38,163 nt of DNA from Candidatus Pacearchaeota archaeon (GTDB lineage: Archaea > Nanoarchaeota > Nanoarchaeia > Pacearchaeales > GW2011-AR1): contig JALOBN010000023.1 of the NCBI GenBank assembly GCA_023228245.1, positions 1 through 38,163 on the forward strand, given 5' to 3'. Numbering within the stretch: the first letter of the stretch is position 1; every line of letters begins with the position of its first letter. Positions 5,467-14,391 of the stretch are shown here, piece after piece. Position numbers and translations under genes: made by a program. A model generated the notes under the pieces. The model was given only the letters and a program-made list of their open reading frames with translations. It had not been told where the DNA came from and did not search any database.

Positions 5467-5931
5467 ATGTCCAACCCATCTGCATACGTGGCGCTCGTTG
5501 TTCAATGTTTCCTAGAAGACGATGCGCTGGCTGCAAAGTTCAATGGAAACATAATATCAGGATTTCAAAGAGTTTCCGCTGATGATTATCTCGATCCAAT
5601 CAAAAACCCAACAAAATGTTGTCTTGGGGTGCGGACATTAAACCTGAATGAAGACGACCTGGGAGGATGTGCGTATCACGGCCTAAGCGATTATGATCAG
5701 CTCATAGAATTCGACCTGATTCATGTGGCAGACAACGACACGTATGCATGGGGGGCGGCGGCTGAGATAATGCGACGAATGAAATCGCCATTGACAAGCA
5801 CAATTGGCGGCATAAGTTACTCTGTTTCAAAAAGAAATGGCAGGCTCAAGTTTACGCCGGTCGATGATCCGGCGTTTCCTAATTGGATCGAAATGACAGC
5901 AACTTGCAGTTTAGGATACATCGACAGTTGA
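5467..5931 (+). CDS. Tail terminator-like protein
   Basis: A 154-residue protein in the usual place for a tail terminator: after the head-tail joining gene and before the tail tube. The layout fits the lambda gpU / tail-terminator class: an N-terminal helix for a subunit contact, a long central beta strand with a lipid-like ILE/FDL pattern (QLIEFDLIHVADND), a helix (GAAAEIMRRMKSPL) and a final antiparallel strand pair. These proteins cap the tail and join it to the head. The ribosome site GAGGTTACATG is strong. The assignment is by size, fold impression and gene order. Confidence 0.5.
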   Translation: MSNPSAYVALVVQCFLEDDALAAKFNGNIISGFQRVSADDYLDPIKNPTKCCLGVRTLNLNEDDLGGCAYHGLSDYDQLIEFDLIHVADNDTYAWGAAAEIMRRMKSPLTSTIGGISYSVSKRNGRLKFTPVDDPAFPNWIEMTATCSLGYIDS

Positions 5932-5936
5932 TTCCT

Positions 5937-6113
5937 ATGATAAAACCAATATCAGTAATCTATCCAGAAGGCAGCGAACCTCTTTATGAGGACTTCGCGG
6001 GCGTTCGGTGGACGGCTTCAGATTTTGCCGCCCGGTATGGATATGAGAATGTGAAAGAATTTTTGGATTCTATGAAAGAGCCGAAATATATGGTGGATGA
6101 TATAAATGACTGA
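5937..6113 (+). CDS. 58-aa small protein between tail terminator and tail tube
   Basis: Starts at ATG 5937, 5 nt after the preceding stop; an upstream TTG at 5883 in the same frame lies inside the previous gene and is less likely. The sequence MIKPISVIYPEGSEPLYEDF has no known motif. It overlaps the tail tube start by 8 nt. Possibly a minor tail accessory; function unknown. Confidence 0.6.
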   Translation: MIKPISVIYPEGSEPLYEDFAGVRWTASDFAARYGYENVKEFLDSMKEPKYMVDDIND

Positions 6114-7443
6114 AGGCCCACAACCAATTACCACGAAGCGACTTGGATTGAAGATCGAAGTCGCGGGCGCAAGAGCTGCTTCGCCTTTCATCTACATAAT
6201 CGCAGGCGGAAAGATCACCCCGACATCAACGAAAGGATCGGACAAAAAGCGAGTATCTGGAAACCGTGACCCTGTCCTTAGCACCCGGAAGCCAGAGACG
6301 TTCAAGGTCAGCATTCCACTTCCAGCACTGATCGAAGACAATGGCCTTGGTGAACTCCTGTTAATGGTATTTGGTACGGATACCACGGGCAGCCAGTTGG
6401 GATCGTCCACTGCATACGATCACGTCTTTACCGCGAATGACACAATAAAGACGTTCACACTGTGGCTGTACGATGATCTGCACCCACAATCTATCAGATT
6501 CTGCACCATCGATCAAGTGAAATATGTGATCGATGCAGAAAAGGGCGGTATCGAGTGGACATTTGATGTCACCGGCGCGGATATGGTCGAATCCGAAACA
6601 TGGGGGTCGGCAACCTACGTGAATGTAGCAACCGACAAGCCAAAGCTTATCCCGGCATCACAGACAATCTTGGAATACGGCGAACCCCAGAGCCCGGCGT
6701 CGAAGTACTGGAAGACCATAACCATAACCAGTAAGGAAAATCCGAAGTATGGCGCTCCTGGCAAGTCTCCAGTCCCTGCCGGCGCAAGCACTCCGAAACT
6801 GGTGGTAAAAGGCGATCGAGATTTCACCATTGATATCGATCTCATTGATACCGATGGCGATGAGCTACGACGCTGGCGCGTGGGCGGCGATACTAACCCA
6901 ACCGCAACAGAACAGGCAGATGTACAAGCCCTCACCAAGTTCCGATGCCGGTCTTTTGGCAACCAGACCAAGGCATCCACTGCCTATCCCTGGAATTATG
7001 CCCACCAGGCCAATGTGGGCGCGGTTACGCTCACGATGGGCGGCACCTACACGGCAGGACTATCCAATACCCCGGCATTCTATGAAATCTATTGTAGTAC
7101 CGAAGGCACGCCGGACAAATTCAAGTGGCGCAAGAATGGAGGTACTTGGAGCGCGGAGGTCGAGGTAACCGCCGGTGCAATGACGACATTGGGCGATGGC
7201 CTAGAAATCACATTCTCCGCGACCGATGCCATGACGGCAGGCGATACTTATTTCATCTTCTCCCATTACCAGAGAATGATTGAGTGGACTTCTCCCTCAA
7301 ATGTAATCGAGGATTACAATTACAAGGACTCGACCGATTTCTACGAGGCCACGGTCAAGCTCTTCCACGAGTCTGGATCGGGCGGAACGAAGCCGTCTTG
7401 TACCCTGCGCTGTACTAAAACTTCAGCGTATACCGCTGTATAG
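6106..7443 (+). CDS. Major tail tube protein with an extra Ig-like domain
   Basis: A 445-residue protein, large for a siphovirus tail tube. The N-terminal 280 residues look like a tube subunit: repeated beta strands, the GxKxxPTSTKGSDKK start and long strand-rich stretches. Near residues 310-390 there is an inserted beta module with CSTEGTPDKFKWRKNGGTWS and then GDGLEITFSATDAMTAGDTY, a domain that recurs in phage structural proteins. The last 55 residues return to the tube fold. Placement just before the overlapping chaperones and tape measure is the standard order for tail tubes. The insertion is probably displayed on the outer surface of the tail. A version of the same module occurs in the hub gene starting at 11809. 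Confidence 0.7.
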   Translation: MTEGPQPITTKRLGLKIEVAGARAASPFIYIIAGGKITPTSTKGSDKKRVSGNRDPVLSTRKPETFKVSIPLPALIEDNGLGELLLMVFGTDTTGSQLGSSTAYDHVFTANDTIKTFTLWLYDDLHPQSIRFCTIDQVKYVIDAEKGGIEWTFDVTGADMVESETWGSATYVNVATDKPKLIPASQTILEYGEPQSPASKYWKTITITSKENPKYGAPGKSPVPAGASTPKLVVKGDRDFTIDIDLIDTDGDELRRWRVGGDTNPTATEQADVQALTKFRCRSFGNQTKASTAYPWNYAHQANVGAVTLTMGGTYTAGLSNTPAFYEIYCSTEGTPDKFKWRKNGGTWSAEVEVTAGAMTTLGDGLEITFSATDAMTAGDTYFIFSHYQRMIEWTSPSNVIEDYNYKDSTDFYEATVKLFHESGSGGTKPSCTLRCTKTSAYTAV

Positions 7444-7456
7444 ATAGCAACCACCA

Positions 7457-7512
7457 CGGCCAAAGCTAGGGTTGCGCACCTGAAACCACGTCCTGGGTGG
7501 CTGCTTTGGCCG
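7457..7512 (+). promoter_or_regulatory. Structured RNA element after the tail tube gene
   Basis: CGGCCAAAGC (7457-7466) pairs perfectly with GCTTTGGCCG (7503-7512). The 36-nt interior can form two small hairpins, GGTT/AACC and CCAC/GTGG, so a three-way junction is possible. It lies between the tail tube stop and the chaperone start. A partial terminator, a processing site or an mRNA-stabilising element would let the tube protein be made in excess. No T-run follows, so a simple terminator is less likely. Confidence 0.55.
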
Positions 7513-7546
7513 ATATTTACAGGATTCATTACAGGAGATGAAAAAC

Positions 7547-8047
7547 ATGAGTAAAACTGAAATGGTGATAGATCCAGAAGAGCAAGCAGACCTTCTCATG
7601 GAGATAACCGGCAAGAAGATTGAGCCAGAGGTAACAATTATCACCCTCATGGTCAAGGACGCAAGCGGCGATAACATGAAGATGAAGGTTCGGTACCTTC
7701 CAGCCAACGCGGCCTCAAACTTGCAATTCGATGATGGCACCCCCATTCGCAATGAGCAGAATCCCAAATTCAAGTACAAGAAAACCATGTCGGAGATCTT
7801 GAAAAAGATTAATGGCCTGTGCCTGCTCAATATCAAAATCATAGACGATCTGAGCTTCCCAGATCACGAATTTCAGAAAGGCGAGGTCAGATTCTCACAT
7901 CTCGCGCCGGGGGAATGGACCCGATTGAGAGATCTGTGCTTTCCCGGAGCAAATTTCGACACACCCGATGGCGAAATTGAAGATAATGCTCCTGTTCGGA
8001 AGAGTGGCAAGGGTGTTCGGAAAGACGCCCCTCCAGCTAGCGCATGA
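7547..8047 (+). CDS. Tail assembly chaperone, gpG-like
   Basis: About 166 residues from ATG 7547. An ATG at 7538 is in frame, but GGAG at 7533-7536 is only 1 nt from it and 10 nt from 7547, so 7547 is chosen. The product is acidic and helical with a disordered tail (RKSGKGVRKDAPPASA). It lies between tail tube and tape measure and its 3' end overlaps a second short ORF in another frame. This is the conserved arrangement of the gpG/gpGT pair, which keeps the tape measure soluble and recruits tube subunits. Confidence 0.65.
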   Translation: MSKTEMVIDPEEQADLLMEITGKKIEPEVTIITLMVKDASGDNMKMKVRYLPANAASNLQFDDGTPIRNEQNPKFKYKKTMSEILKKINGLCLLNIKIIDDLSFPDHEFQKGEVRFSHLAPGEWTRLRDLCFPGANFDTPDGEIEDNAPVRKSGKGVRKDAPPASA

Positions 8048-8267
8048 GTACGGCTTCGCGTGCGACGAATTCTATGATGGTCTGTCGTCGTATGACAAGA
8101 TCGGCATTGACCATCATGTTTTGAATCGTTTGATCTTGGAAGAAAACAAGGCACAAGAAGAAATGCGAAAGAAGCAAAAAGAGAAATCTGAGCATCCCGG
8201 AATGGAGCGAGAAGACATCGAAAGTTTTTGGGATGAAAGCGAACGGGCGAACAGAGGAGAAGATTAA
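7968..8267 (+). CDS. Second tail chaperone (gpT-like), overlapping frame
   Basis: Open for about 99 codons from an ATG at 7968, overlapping the upstream chaperone by 80 nt in the +1 (equally -2) frame. It carries a helical core (TPLQLAHEYGFACDEFYDG) and a very charged C-terminal helix (EENKAQEEMRKKQKEKSEH), typical of the T part of gpGT. In lambda and many relatives T is made only as a fusion by programmed frameshifting. Here the shift would be +1 or -2 rather than the usual -1. The sequence GTTCGGAA occurs twice in the overlap (7994 and 8015) and may mark the slip region. Independent initiation at 7968 cannot be excluded. Confidence 0.6.
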   Translation: MAKLKIMLLFGRVARVFGKTPLQLAHEYGFACDEFYDGLSSYDKIGIDHHVLNRLILEENKAQEEMRKKQKEKSEHPGMEREDIESFWDESERANRGED

Positions 8268-8274
8268 CCTCTCT

Positions 8275-8427
8275 TCATAGCGGATTCGTCTTCATCATGA
8301 CATCGACCATAATCCTAATCACAGTGGCCGTTTCCATCCCATTCAATTTTTTACTCCACTTCTCCATATATTCCAACTGACTCAAGGTCAATTCAACCTC
8401 GATAATGTTCGGGTTATTTTCTACCAT
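8275..8427 (-). CDS. Ribbon-helix-helix regulator, 50 aa
   Basis: A short beta strand (IIEVELTLS) is followed by two helices (QLEYMEKWSKKLNG and TATVIRIMVDVMMKT), the layout of MetJ/Arc/CopG DNA-binding proteins. It is the only minus-strand gene inside the tail module, sitting between the chaperones and the tape measure. Its TATA-like box is centred 27 bp upstream (CTATAAA, 8451-8457 on the plus strand) and no Shine-Dalgarno is seen, so it should be leaderless. The adjacent palindrome GTTTTCAAAAC makes self-repression likely, and the same site could affect transcription into the tape measure gene. Confidence 0.65.
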   Translation of the reverse strand: MVENNPNIIEVELTLSQLEYMEKWSKKLNGMETATVIRIMVDVMMKTNPL

Positions 8428-8440
8428 GTTCAATTAGTGC

Positions 8441-8457
8441 GTTTTCAAAACTATAAA
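8441..8457. promoter_or_regulatory. Divergent control site: GTTTTCAAAAC palindrome and TATA box
   Basis: A perfect 11-nt palindrome (8441-8451) touches a TATA-like box (8451-8457) for the minus-strand RHH gene. The tape measure start is only 14 nt away on the other side, with GAGG at 8459-8462 as ribosome site. RHH proteins usually bind short palindromes of this kind, so this is a likely operator. Confidence 0.55.
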
Positions 8458-8470
8458 GAGGTTTCCCCAC

Positions 8471-11400
8471 ATGTCTGATATGGATCTGATGTACAAAGCC
8501 ACCCTCGATGTGTCGGGGGTATCGAGTGGCGCTCAACAAGTTAACAGTTTATTCGGCATGATGGGAAGTGCTGCCGGAGTCGCAACGATTGGGTTGGTGG
8601 CTCTCACCGCCGCCGCTGTAGCAACTGGCGTGGCGTTTGTTGGTGCAGTTTCCGCCGCTGCCTCATGGCAAACCATGATGACGGATATCAGCAAAACTAC
8701 CGGAGTCAAAAATGAAGAGCTTCAAGCCCTAAGCAAAACGCTGGAAGAAATCCGGATGAAGACCGGCGCCACCGCTGCATCTATTTCGGGGTCGGTCGTC
8801 ACAGCAGGTTCAATCGGCATCCCCAAGGAAGAGCTTGCCGAATTTGCCGTATTGTCCCAACAGATGGCCGGGGCTTTTCGAATGTCAGCCGATGCCGCTG
8901 CCGAAGGCATGGGACTAATCGGAAATGTTGCGAAACCTGCCGAAATGTCTTGGGTGGAATTCGGCAACAAGGCCGGATCGTCTATCAACGCATTAGCCGA
9001 CTCGATGACAACGACCGAAGAAGCCCTAATGACTGGCATGACGCACCTCGGAGCTACAATGGGGCTCCTGAAGCCCTCAGAGGATACTTTACCCGCGTGG
9101 GTAGCGTTGACTGCCACAGTACAAAGTTTGGGGTTGAAAGGCGACTCGGGCGGCGAAGCCATTCAAGATGCTCTAATGTATTCAGTCAAGAATGCAAAGA
9201 ACGCGGTAAGCGATCTGCTAGGCGTCTCCGGCGAACAATTACAACTCAATCTGCGATCAAATGCGCCAGAAGTAATGAAGCAAGCGGCAATTGCCATCAA
9301 GGCATTGCCCTTGGCCGAACAGGGCGCAGCGCTTGCACATTTCGGGCAAACCGGCTCGAAGGCTATTCAGCTCCTGATGGGCGATATTGATCCACTCACT
9401 GGGGGATTCACCAAACTCGATGCGGCAATCCAGAATTCCAATCAAGCATTCGAAGACGGAACCGGGCTATCCGCTGCATATGCAGAATCTCAGAAAACTG
9501 TCGAAGTTGCATGGGAAAGAGTTCTTGCCACTGGCTCAGTTATCGCAGAGCGGCTGGGGGTGATATTCCTTCCAGCAGTGGGCGAAGCTCTGAGCGACAT
9601 CGCCGATATGGGGCAAGGCGTTGCTGATGGCGTTTCAAAGATAGCAGATTTGATCAAGGCGGGTGATATCAAAGGAGCATTTCAATATCTAGTCGGCGAG
9701 ATGTCGGAGGGGGCACAGAGCCTTGGTAGCTCGTTACTCGATAAATTGCAGTCGATCGACTACAAGGCGATTGGCGACACGCTGCATTACATGCTTGTCA
9801 GCGGTTGGCAGGCAGCGGTCGGCTTATTCAGATCATTCCTATCATCTGACGTTTCGTTGACCGGGGCATTTTCTGCTATCCGGGATGTCTTTGGCCCAAC
9901 ATTTGAACATATTTTCAATAATCTAAAGATCGCGGGGCTGGAAACTTACCTTTCGCTAGGTGACGGTGTTGTCAAAATGGCAAATAACATCGGGTCGGTA
10001 CTGACCGGCGCTATTAACATTGCTATAGAGGCATTCGCCAGGCTGGCCGGTGCGGCGGACGATGCATTAGGCGGAGCAATAAGCAAACTGCTTGGTCTCC
10101 AAGGGGACGGCACTTCGACAGGAACGGCATCATCGTCATGGATCGACAAGAGCGCAACCTATCAAATGACCGGGACGGGCCAATACGTTTCTGGAAGTTC
10201 TTTATCCGATACTGCGATTGAATCTAACTACGTGAAAGTTGACACGACGGGATATATTCTAGTACAAGGCGAACTTCAGCCCATTCAAGCGCAGTCGATG
10301 TCTGTATCTGCGAATACGTTGACGCTTAGTGCATCTGGTAGTGATTTGAAAAGCAATGTGCTGAGCGAGATGAAGCTCCATACCATGTCATGGGGCGAAG
10401 ACGGTGCGGGTATGGGATATGCCGGGACATCTGATGAACAAAAGCAATTGGCAACCGATTTCAAAGATGTCAAGGAAAATACGGATTCCGATGGATGGCT
10501 CGGTGGAGCAATCAAATCCATAGCCAAAGGCGATGAGCAAGTCATGGGATCAGGTGAGTTTGCAGGAACTAAGGCGGAAATTGAAGAGATACCCGCAGCT
10601 TACAAGGAAGTTGCCGAAACCACACAACGCAAAACCAGCAATGACTTGGATTTTGGATTTACCAAGTTAAGTGGTGGCATTGGTGAGCTTTCGCAGATTG
10701 GCAAAGATGGTATCAAGACATCGGCTGAAGATAATGCGCTATTTCAAGCAATAGTCGACAAGTGGCAACAGAAATGGACCGATGCACCACTGTTCAGTGA
10801 AACCGCATATGGTCAAGAAATCAAAGCCGAAATTGCTAAATTGAGCCAATTGGAAGAAATTAAAGATACCATAAAAACCGTAGGAGGCGAAAACAGAGAA
10901 GAGCTTGCAAAAGTGGATTCTACTATTGCCGCCACCAAAGAAGCCATTAACAATCAGCTCGCCGAAAGCGCGTCGGGCGACAAAACGCGACTTTCCGAAG
11001 GCCTATACTATGGCGATGTCCTAGATCCGAAATATGTCTGGCAAGATTTCGTTAACACCGAAGGCGGGTATGTGGGGCCGACCAAGCTCTATCCAGGGTA
11101 TGAAGATCCTGCGTTGGCTGCACAGCAAGAAGCCGCCGCGATCAATGACAAATATGGCATAGGTGGCTTGGGAAGCATAGGCTCTGTGACCATCGACACG
11201 ACAACCGGCGCTATACCAGTGCATGTCGAATCATCAGCACCGGGCGTACTCACGACACAAGACGCCACATCACAAAAAGCAACCGGCGTCACTGATCAAA
11301 CCGCATCTTCGAGTCAACAATTGATCCAATCGGTGACGCAAGGCGCGAATAATATAATCAATACGATGAAATCGCAGGGCACGGCTGATAGGACGACTAT

Positions 11401-11809
11401 GCTAACGTCTGCAAACGTCGTATCTGCTGCGATGTCGTCAAATGCCGCGTATTTGTCTTATTCGATTTCGGCGGCTGCATCTTCCATTGTCAATGCGTTG
11501 TATGAAGTTTTCGGTACCATGCAAAGCTTTGCTTCTGGTGGATATGTAGATCGCCCGACTTTGGCCATAATCGGCGATGCGCCGGGCGGGGAGTATGTAG
11601 TACCTGCAAGCGAACACGGCATGGTTCACACAACGGCATTGCATCTCGATACGTCTGGATTGCAAACACAGGTCAATGCAGCGATAGGCAACGTGTCCGT
11701 TTCTCCTATATATGTCCCCGTGCAAGTGGTCGTTGATATAGATTCTTCGCAAGTGCAGAATGCCGTTCATCAGGCATTGGCGGTAGAACTTGATAACCTG
11801 AGGCTGTGA
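8471..11809 (+). CDS. Tape measure protein
   Basis: A 1112-residue protein with the phage TP901-type tape measure core: hydrophobic Gly/Ala-rich helices near the N-terminus (about 27-65), then ISKTTGVKNEELQALSKTL, GATAASISGSVVTAGSIGIP and FRMSADAAAEGMGLIG, which are family hallmarks. A second hydrophobic region lies at about 340-370. The middle has low-complexity beta-rich segments, and the end has FASGGYVDRPTLAIIGDAPG followed by GEYVVPASEH, a common C-terminal signature. The protein sets the tail length; at roughly 1.5 angstrom per residue the tail would be about 160 nm. GAGGTTTCCCCACATG gives the start. It ends overlapping the next gene. Confidence 0.9.
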   Translation: MSDMDLMYKATLDVSGVSSGAQQVNSLFGMMGSAAGVATIGLVALTAAAVATGVAFVGAVSAAASWQTMMTDISKTTGVKNEELQALSKTLEEIRMKTGATAASISGSVVTAGSIGIPKEELAEFAVLSQQMAGAFRMSADAAAEGMGLIGNVAKPAEMSWVEFGNKAGSSINALADSMTTTEEALMTGMTHLGATMGLLKPSEDTLPAWVALTATVQSLGLKGDSGGEAIQDALMYSVKNAKNAVSDLLGVSGEQLQLNLRSNAPEVMKQAAIAIKALPLAEQGAALAHFGQTGSKAIQLLMGDIDPLTGGFTKLDAAIQNSNQAFEDGTGLSAAYAESQKTVEVAWERVLATGSVIAERLGVIFLPAVGEALSDIADMGQGVADGVSKIADLIKAGDIKGAFQYLVGEMSEGAQSLGSSLLDKLQSIDYKAIGDTLHYMLVSGWQAAVGLFRSFLSSDVSLTGAFSAIRDVFGPTFEHIFNNLKIAGLETYLSLGDGVVKMANNIGSVLTGAINIAIEAFARLAGAADDALGGAISKLLGLQGDGTSTGTASSSWIDKSATYQMTGTGQYVSGSSLSDTAIESNYVKVDTTGYILVQGELQPIQAQSMSVSANTLTLSASGSDLKSNVLSEMKLHTMSWGEDGAGMGYAGTSDEQKQLATDFKDVKENTDSDGWLGGAIKSIAKGDEQVMGSGEFAGTKAEIEEIPAAYKEVAETTQRKTSNDLDFGFTKLSGGIGELSQIGKDGIKTSAEDNALFQAIVDKWQQKWTDAPLFSETAYGQEIKAEIAKLSQLEEIKDTIKTVGGENREELAKVDSTIAATKEAINNQLAESASGDKTRLSEGLYYGDVLDPKYVWQDFVNTEGGYVGPTKLYPGYEDPALAAQQEAAAINDKYGIGGLGSIGSVTIDTTTGAIPVHVESSAPGVLTTQDATSQKATGVTDQTASSSQQLIQSVTQGANNIINTMKSQGTADRTTMLTSANVVSAAMSSNAAYLSYSISAAASSIVNALYEVFGTMQSFASGGYVDRPTLAIIGDAPGGEYVVPASEHGMVHTTALHLDTSGLQTQVNAAIGNVSVSPIYVPVQVVVDIDSSQVQNAVHQALAVELDNLRL

Positions 11810-14391
11810 TGGAAGACGGCTTATATCAGTTAGTCCGATCTGAGCGGGGGCATATTACCCCCTCTGCCGAACTAACTTATGCTACGCGAGGGATAGGGCT
11901 ATATTACAACGGGATAGGACCGTCGGGCGCTACAAGCGAATTCATTGCAAAATTCAGTTCGGCCTATGCAGAAACACGATACTTCGAATTCGGTTTCACC
12001 TGGTTTCCCTCGCACTTTTCGACACCCACGGGCATAGAAGTCTACATGGAGTACTATTCAATCAACGGTTTTTTCTGGAATGCGTCGTATTACCCCGCGC
12101 CGCAATGGGACGGCGACTTTCCGCATGAACATACCCAATGCACCATAACGCCGTTTTTGGTTGTCAATGGTGTCAGATACTATGGGACATCAACCGATTT
12201 CGGAGCCGACAACCCGGCAGGGCATGCTTCTGATCCACCAGCGGATGACTTGCTGCTAACCAAAAAAACATTGAACTATCGATGGTCAACCAATCCAGAA
12301 AACAGCGCCGCGTGGTCTGTTGACGACTATCCTAATATCTCGTTTGGTGTGCGGTTCGTTGCACCATCGGCAGGAAGTGTTTTTGGCACCGCACTAATTC
12401 ACAAACTGTATTCAAATATTTATTATCAAGATACATCCGAAGTAATAGGCACATTCGAATACCGCAAGTTATCACCGATAAATAATACCACAGTGTTAAC
12501 TCAATATTCTCAGACCCCAATAAAAGCCGACGACTTGCGATTCACCTTTTCGGACCTAATACCGCTTAGATCTGAAATTGCCTTAGTAAAAGACGGCATG
12601 ATGGTGTTCAGGGGACTCGTGTGGAGTGTCAATGAGAAATCCCCAGAGTCTGTGGGTATCCTGGCAAAATCTCAGCAAATCCTCTTAGATTATCGTCTGG
12701 TCGGACAAGATTTCATCTTAGATGATGACACGATCTTGGTTTCTGAATTGCTATCTGATGATGCATTGGTTTATCCAGACAGTTCCCCGGAATCAGTCGA
12801 AACCGAAATAGAATCTAATGTATATTTAACTAAATATTATTGGAATGTGTCCGTTGGACTTTTCAACTTTTTGAATTCTTGGCGGGGCCAATTTAGGACT
12901 TGCAATTTGCCAGGCGGGCAGGCCATCTTAGATGATCATTCAGTCGATACGCATCTCCGACCCGGAACAAACGACTTGGATGCTTACGAAATCGATATAG
13001 TACCGGATCTAAACGGCATTGCCTCCAAGATATTCAGCGATATGTTCCTGAAGTTTGGGCAGGAAGTCAGATACCGTTATGAATGGGACGGGAATGTCTA
13101 CCAGGATGCTGCAATCGAAATTGCAGACGGCTCAGAAGATGCCCCATTATACGAATTCGTGCATGGTGACAACGCAACCATCACAATGAAAATACCAAGC
13201 GCGCCGAATATTTCCGCTGCCATCGGCACGGGAAATAACCCCAAAGTATCGAGCAGTTGGAAGGCAAGGCGCGGGTGGCATTCCAGGGTGTTCAGCTCCC
13301 AACGAATAGCGGACGATCTGCGAGATTACCTAGATGCGCAAATAGACGTAGATGATACCACATATGACATTATATTGTCATCGGAAGTGTGGGCGCTCAG
13401 GCCAGGTGATTACATTGCGGTCAAGCCAAAAGATTATTCGCTCACATCGGTCCGCGTGCGCCAAATAACCACCGGGAAAGGCAAGACGCAAATATTAGCA
13501 GGAAAACGTCTCCTCAGCTTAAATGAGCAATTTGGTATATGGAGAGACGCAAAATACGCCGGCCATCAATACGAGGAAATCAAGGAAACCGAGATAGCAT
13601 CATCCGATGACTTATCGATTTCAAAGGATTTTACGATAATTAGCGGAGACTTGGTAGACGGTTGGCAGTGCGTCGCATCTATCCAGTGGGATTTCACCAT
13701 GCGAAATGTCGTATATATTGATGACAACGGGCAGGAAGGCATCGATACATGGGCAACCATAGACAGCAACACGTCACCATTCCCGCCAGAAGCTTACATT
13801 CAGATCGCAGGTGATACCTATAATGCATATGGTTCACATGAATACGAGTTTTATATAACAAGAAATATAGAGGCACATGGCATAGAACCATATGGTGAAA
13901 ATGATGTAGAAGTCTTAACAACTGGAAAATTCAAGTGGCGTAAGAACGGCGGATCATGGAGTTCTGAGATTGAAGGCTACGATGTATGGCATGCGACATC
14001 CGAGTTCAATGCCGATCTAGGCGATGGTCTTTATGGCCGAGTGATATTCTCGCTAGTGCCGCCCGGTGATCCTTGGACATCCTCGAAAACCTCCAATATC
14101 CAAGACAAGTCGGCGAGCGCGTGGGCATGCGAGACTATAGATCTCAGCCTGACCGAAAAGGTTTTGATCCTGAAAATCGATGGCGAAGTCATACCACCAG
14201 GCAGGTATCTTGCCAAGGGTGATAGTAGTTCGATGGAAGTCGATATCACGGAGTTTTGTGATGCTGCCGGAACCTATGCGCTGGCTGCTGAATTGATTGG
14301 CGGCCAAGACCGATCGGCTAATCCAAGTTACTATCATTCGTTGTCAGGCAGCATAAAACAATCCAAGCGATACGTTCCGATGGTGGTTTGA
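11809..14391 (+). CDS. Baseplate / tail-tip hub protein, first paralog
   Basis: An 860-residue protein starting at ATG 11809 (TGATG overlap with the tape measure; a GTG one codon upstream is less likely). The first 230 residues are a beta-rich extra domain rich in Tyr/Trp. From about 232 the sequence TQYSQTPIKADDLRFTFSDL begins a hub-like domain with KSQQILLDYRLV; later WALRPGDYIAVKP and an Ig-like module (FKWRKNGGSWSSEIE, about residue 707) occur, and the C-terminus has ILKIDGEVIPPGRYLAKGD. The same hub region and C-terminal PPGR domain recur in the next gene, so the two are paralogs. Position after the tape measure fits a distal-tail hub or Tal-like protein. No peptidase or glycosidase motif was seen. 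Confidence 0.65.
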   Translation: MEDGLYQLVRSERGHITPSAELTYATRGIGLYYNGIGPSGATSEFIAKFSSAYAETRYFEFGFTWFPSHFSTPTGIEVYMEYYSINGFFWNASYYPAPQWDGDFPHEHTQCTITPFLVVNGVRYYGTSTDFGADNPAGHASDPPADDLLLTKKTLNYRWSTNPENSAAWSVDDYPNISFGVRFVAPSAGSVFGTALIHKLYSNIYYQDTSEVIGTFEYRKLSPINNTTVLTQYSQTPIKADDLRFTFSDLIPLRSEIALVKDGMMVFRGLVWSVNEKSPESVGILAKSQQILLDYRLVGQDFILDDDTILVSELLSDDALVYPDSSPESVETEIESNVYLTKYYWNVSVGLFNFLNSWRGQFRTCNLPGGQAILDDHSVDTHLRPGTNDLDAYEIDIVPDLNGIASKIFSDMFLKFGQEVRYRYEWDGNVYQDAAIEIADGSEDAPLYEFVHGDNATITMKIPSAPNISAAIGTGNNPKVSSSWKARRGWHSRVFSSQRIADDLRDYLDAQIDVDDTTYDIILSSEVWALRPGDYIAVKPKDYSLTSVRVRQITTGKGKTQILAGKRLLSLNEQFGIWRDAKYAGHQYEEIKETEIASSDDLSISKDFTIISGDLVDGWQCVASIQWDFTMRNVVYIDDNGQEGIDTWATIDSNTSPFPPEAYIQIAGDTYNAYGSHEYEFYITRNIEAHGIEPYGENDVEVLTTGKFKWRKNGGSWSSEIEGYDVWHATSEFNADLGDGLYGRVIFSLVPPGDPWTSSKTSNIQDKSASAWACETIDLSLTEKVLILKIDGEVIPPGRYLAKGDSSSMEVDITEFCDAAGTYALAAELIGGQDRSANPSYYHSLSGSIKQSKRYVPMVV

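Noticed and set aside
5349..5582. Plus-strand ORF across the divergent promoter
   Set aside because: It covers the TATA/palindrome region and the start of the tail terminator gene in another frame; GAGGTTACATG at 5459-5469 marks the real start.
7457..7512. tRNA-like cloverleaf
   Set aside because: The element has only three stems, no CCA-like end and no anticodon arm of normal size; it fits a regulatory structure better than a tRNA.
8722..9162. 146-codon minus-strand ORF in the tape measure gene
   Set aside because: The tape measure frame is unbroken and has family motifs here; long antisense frames are expected in such sequence.
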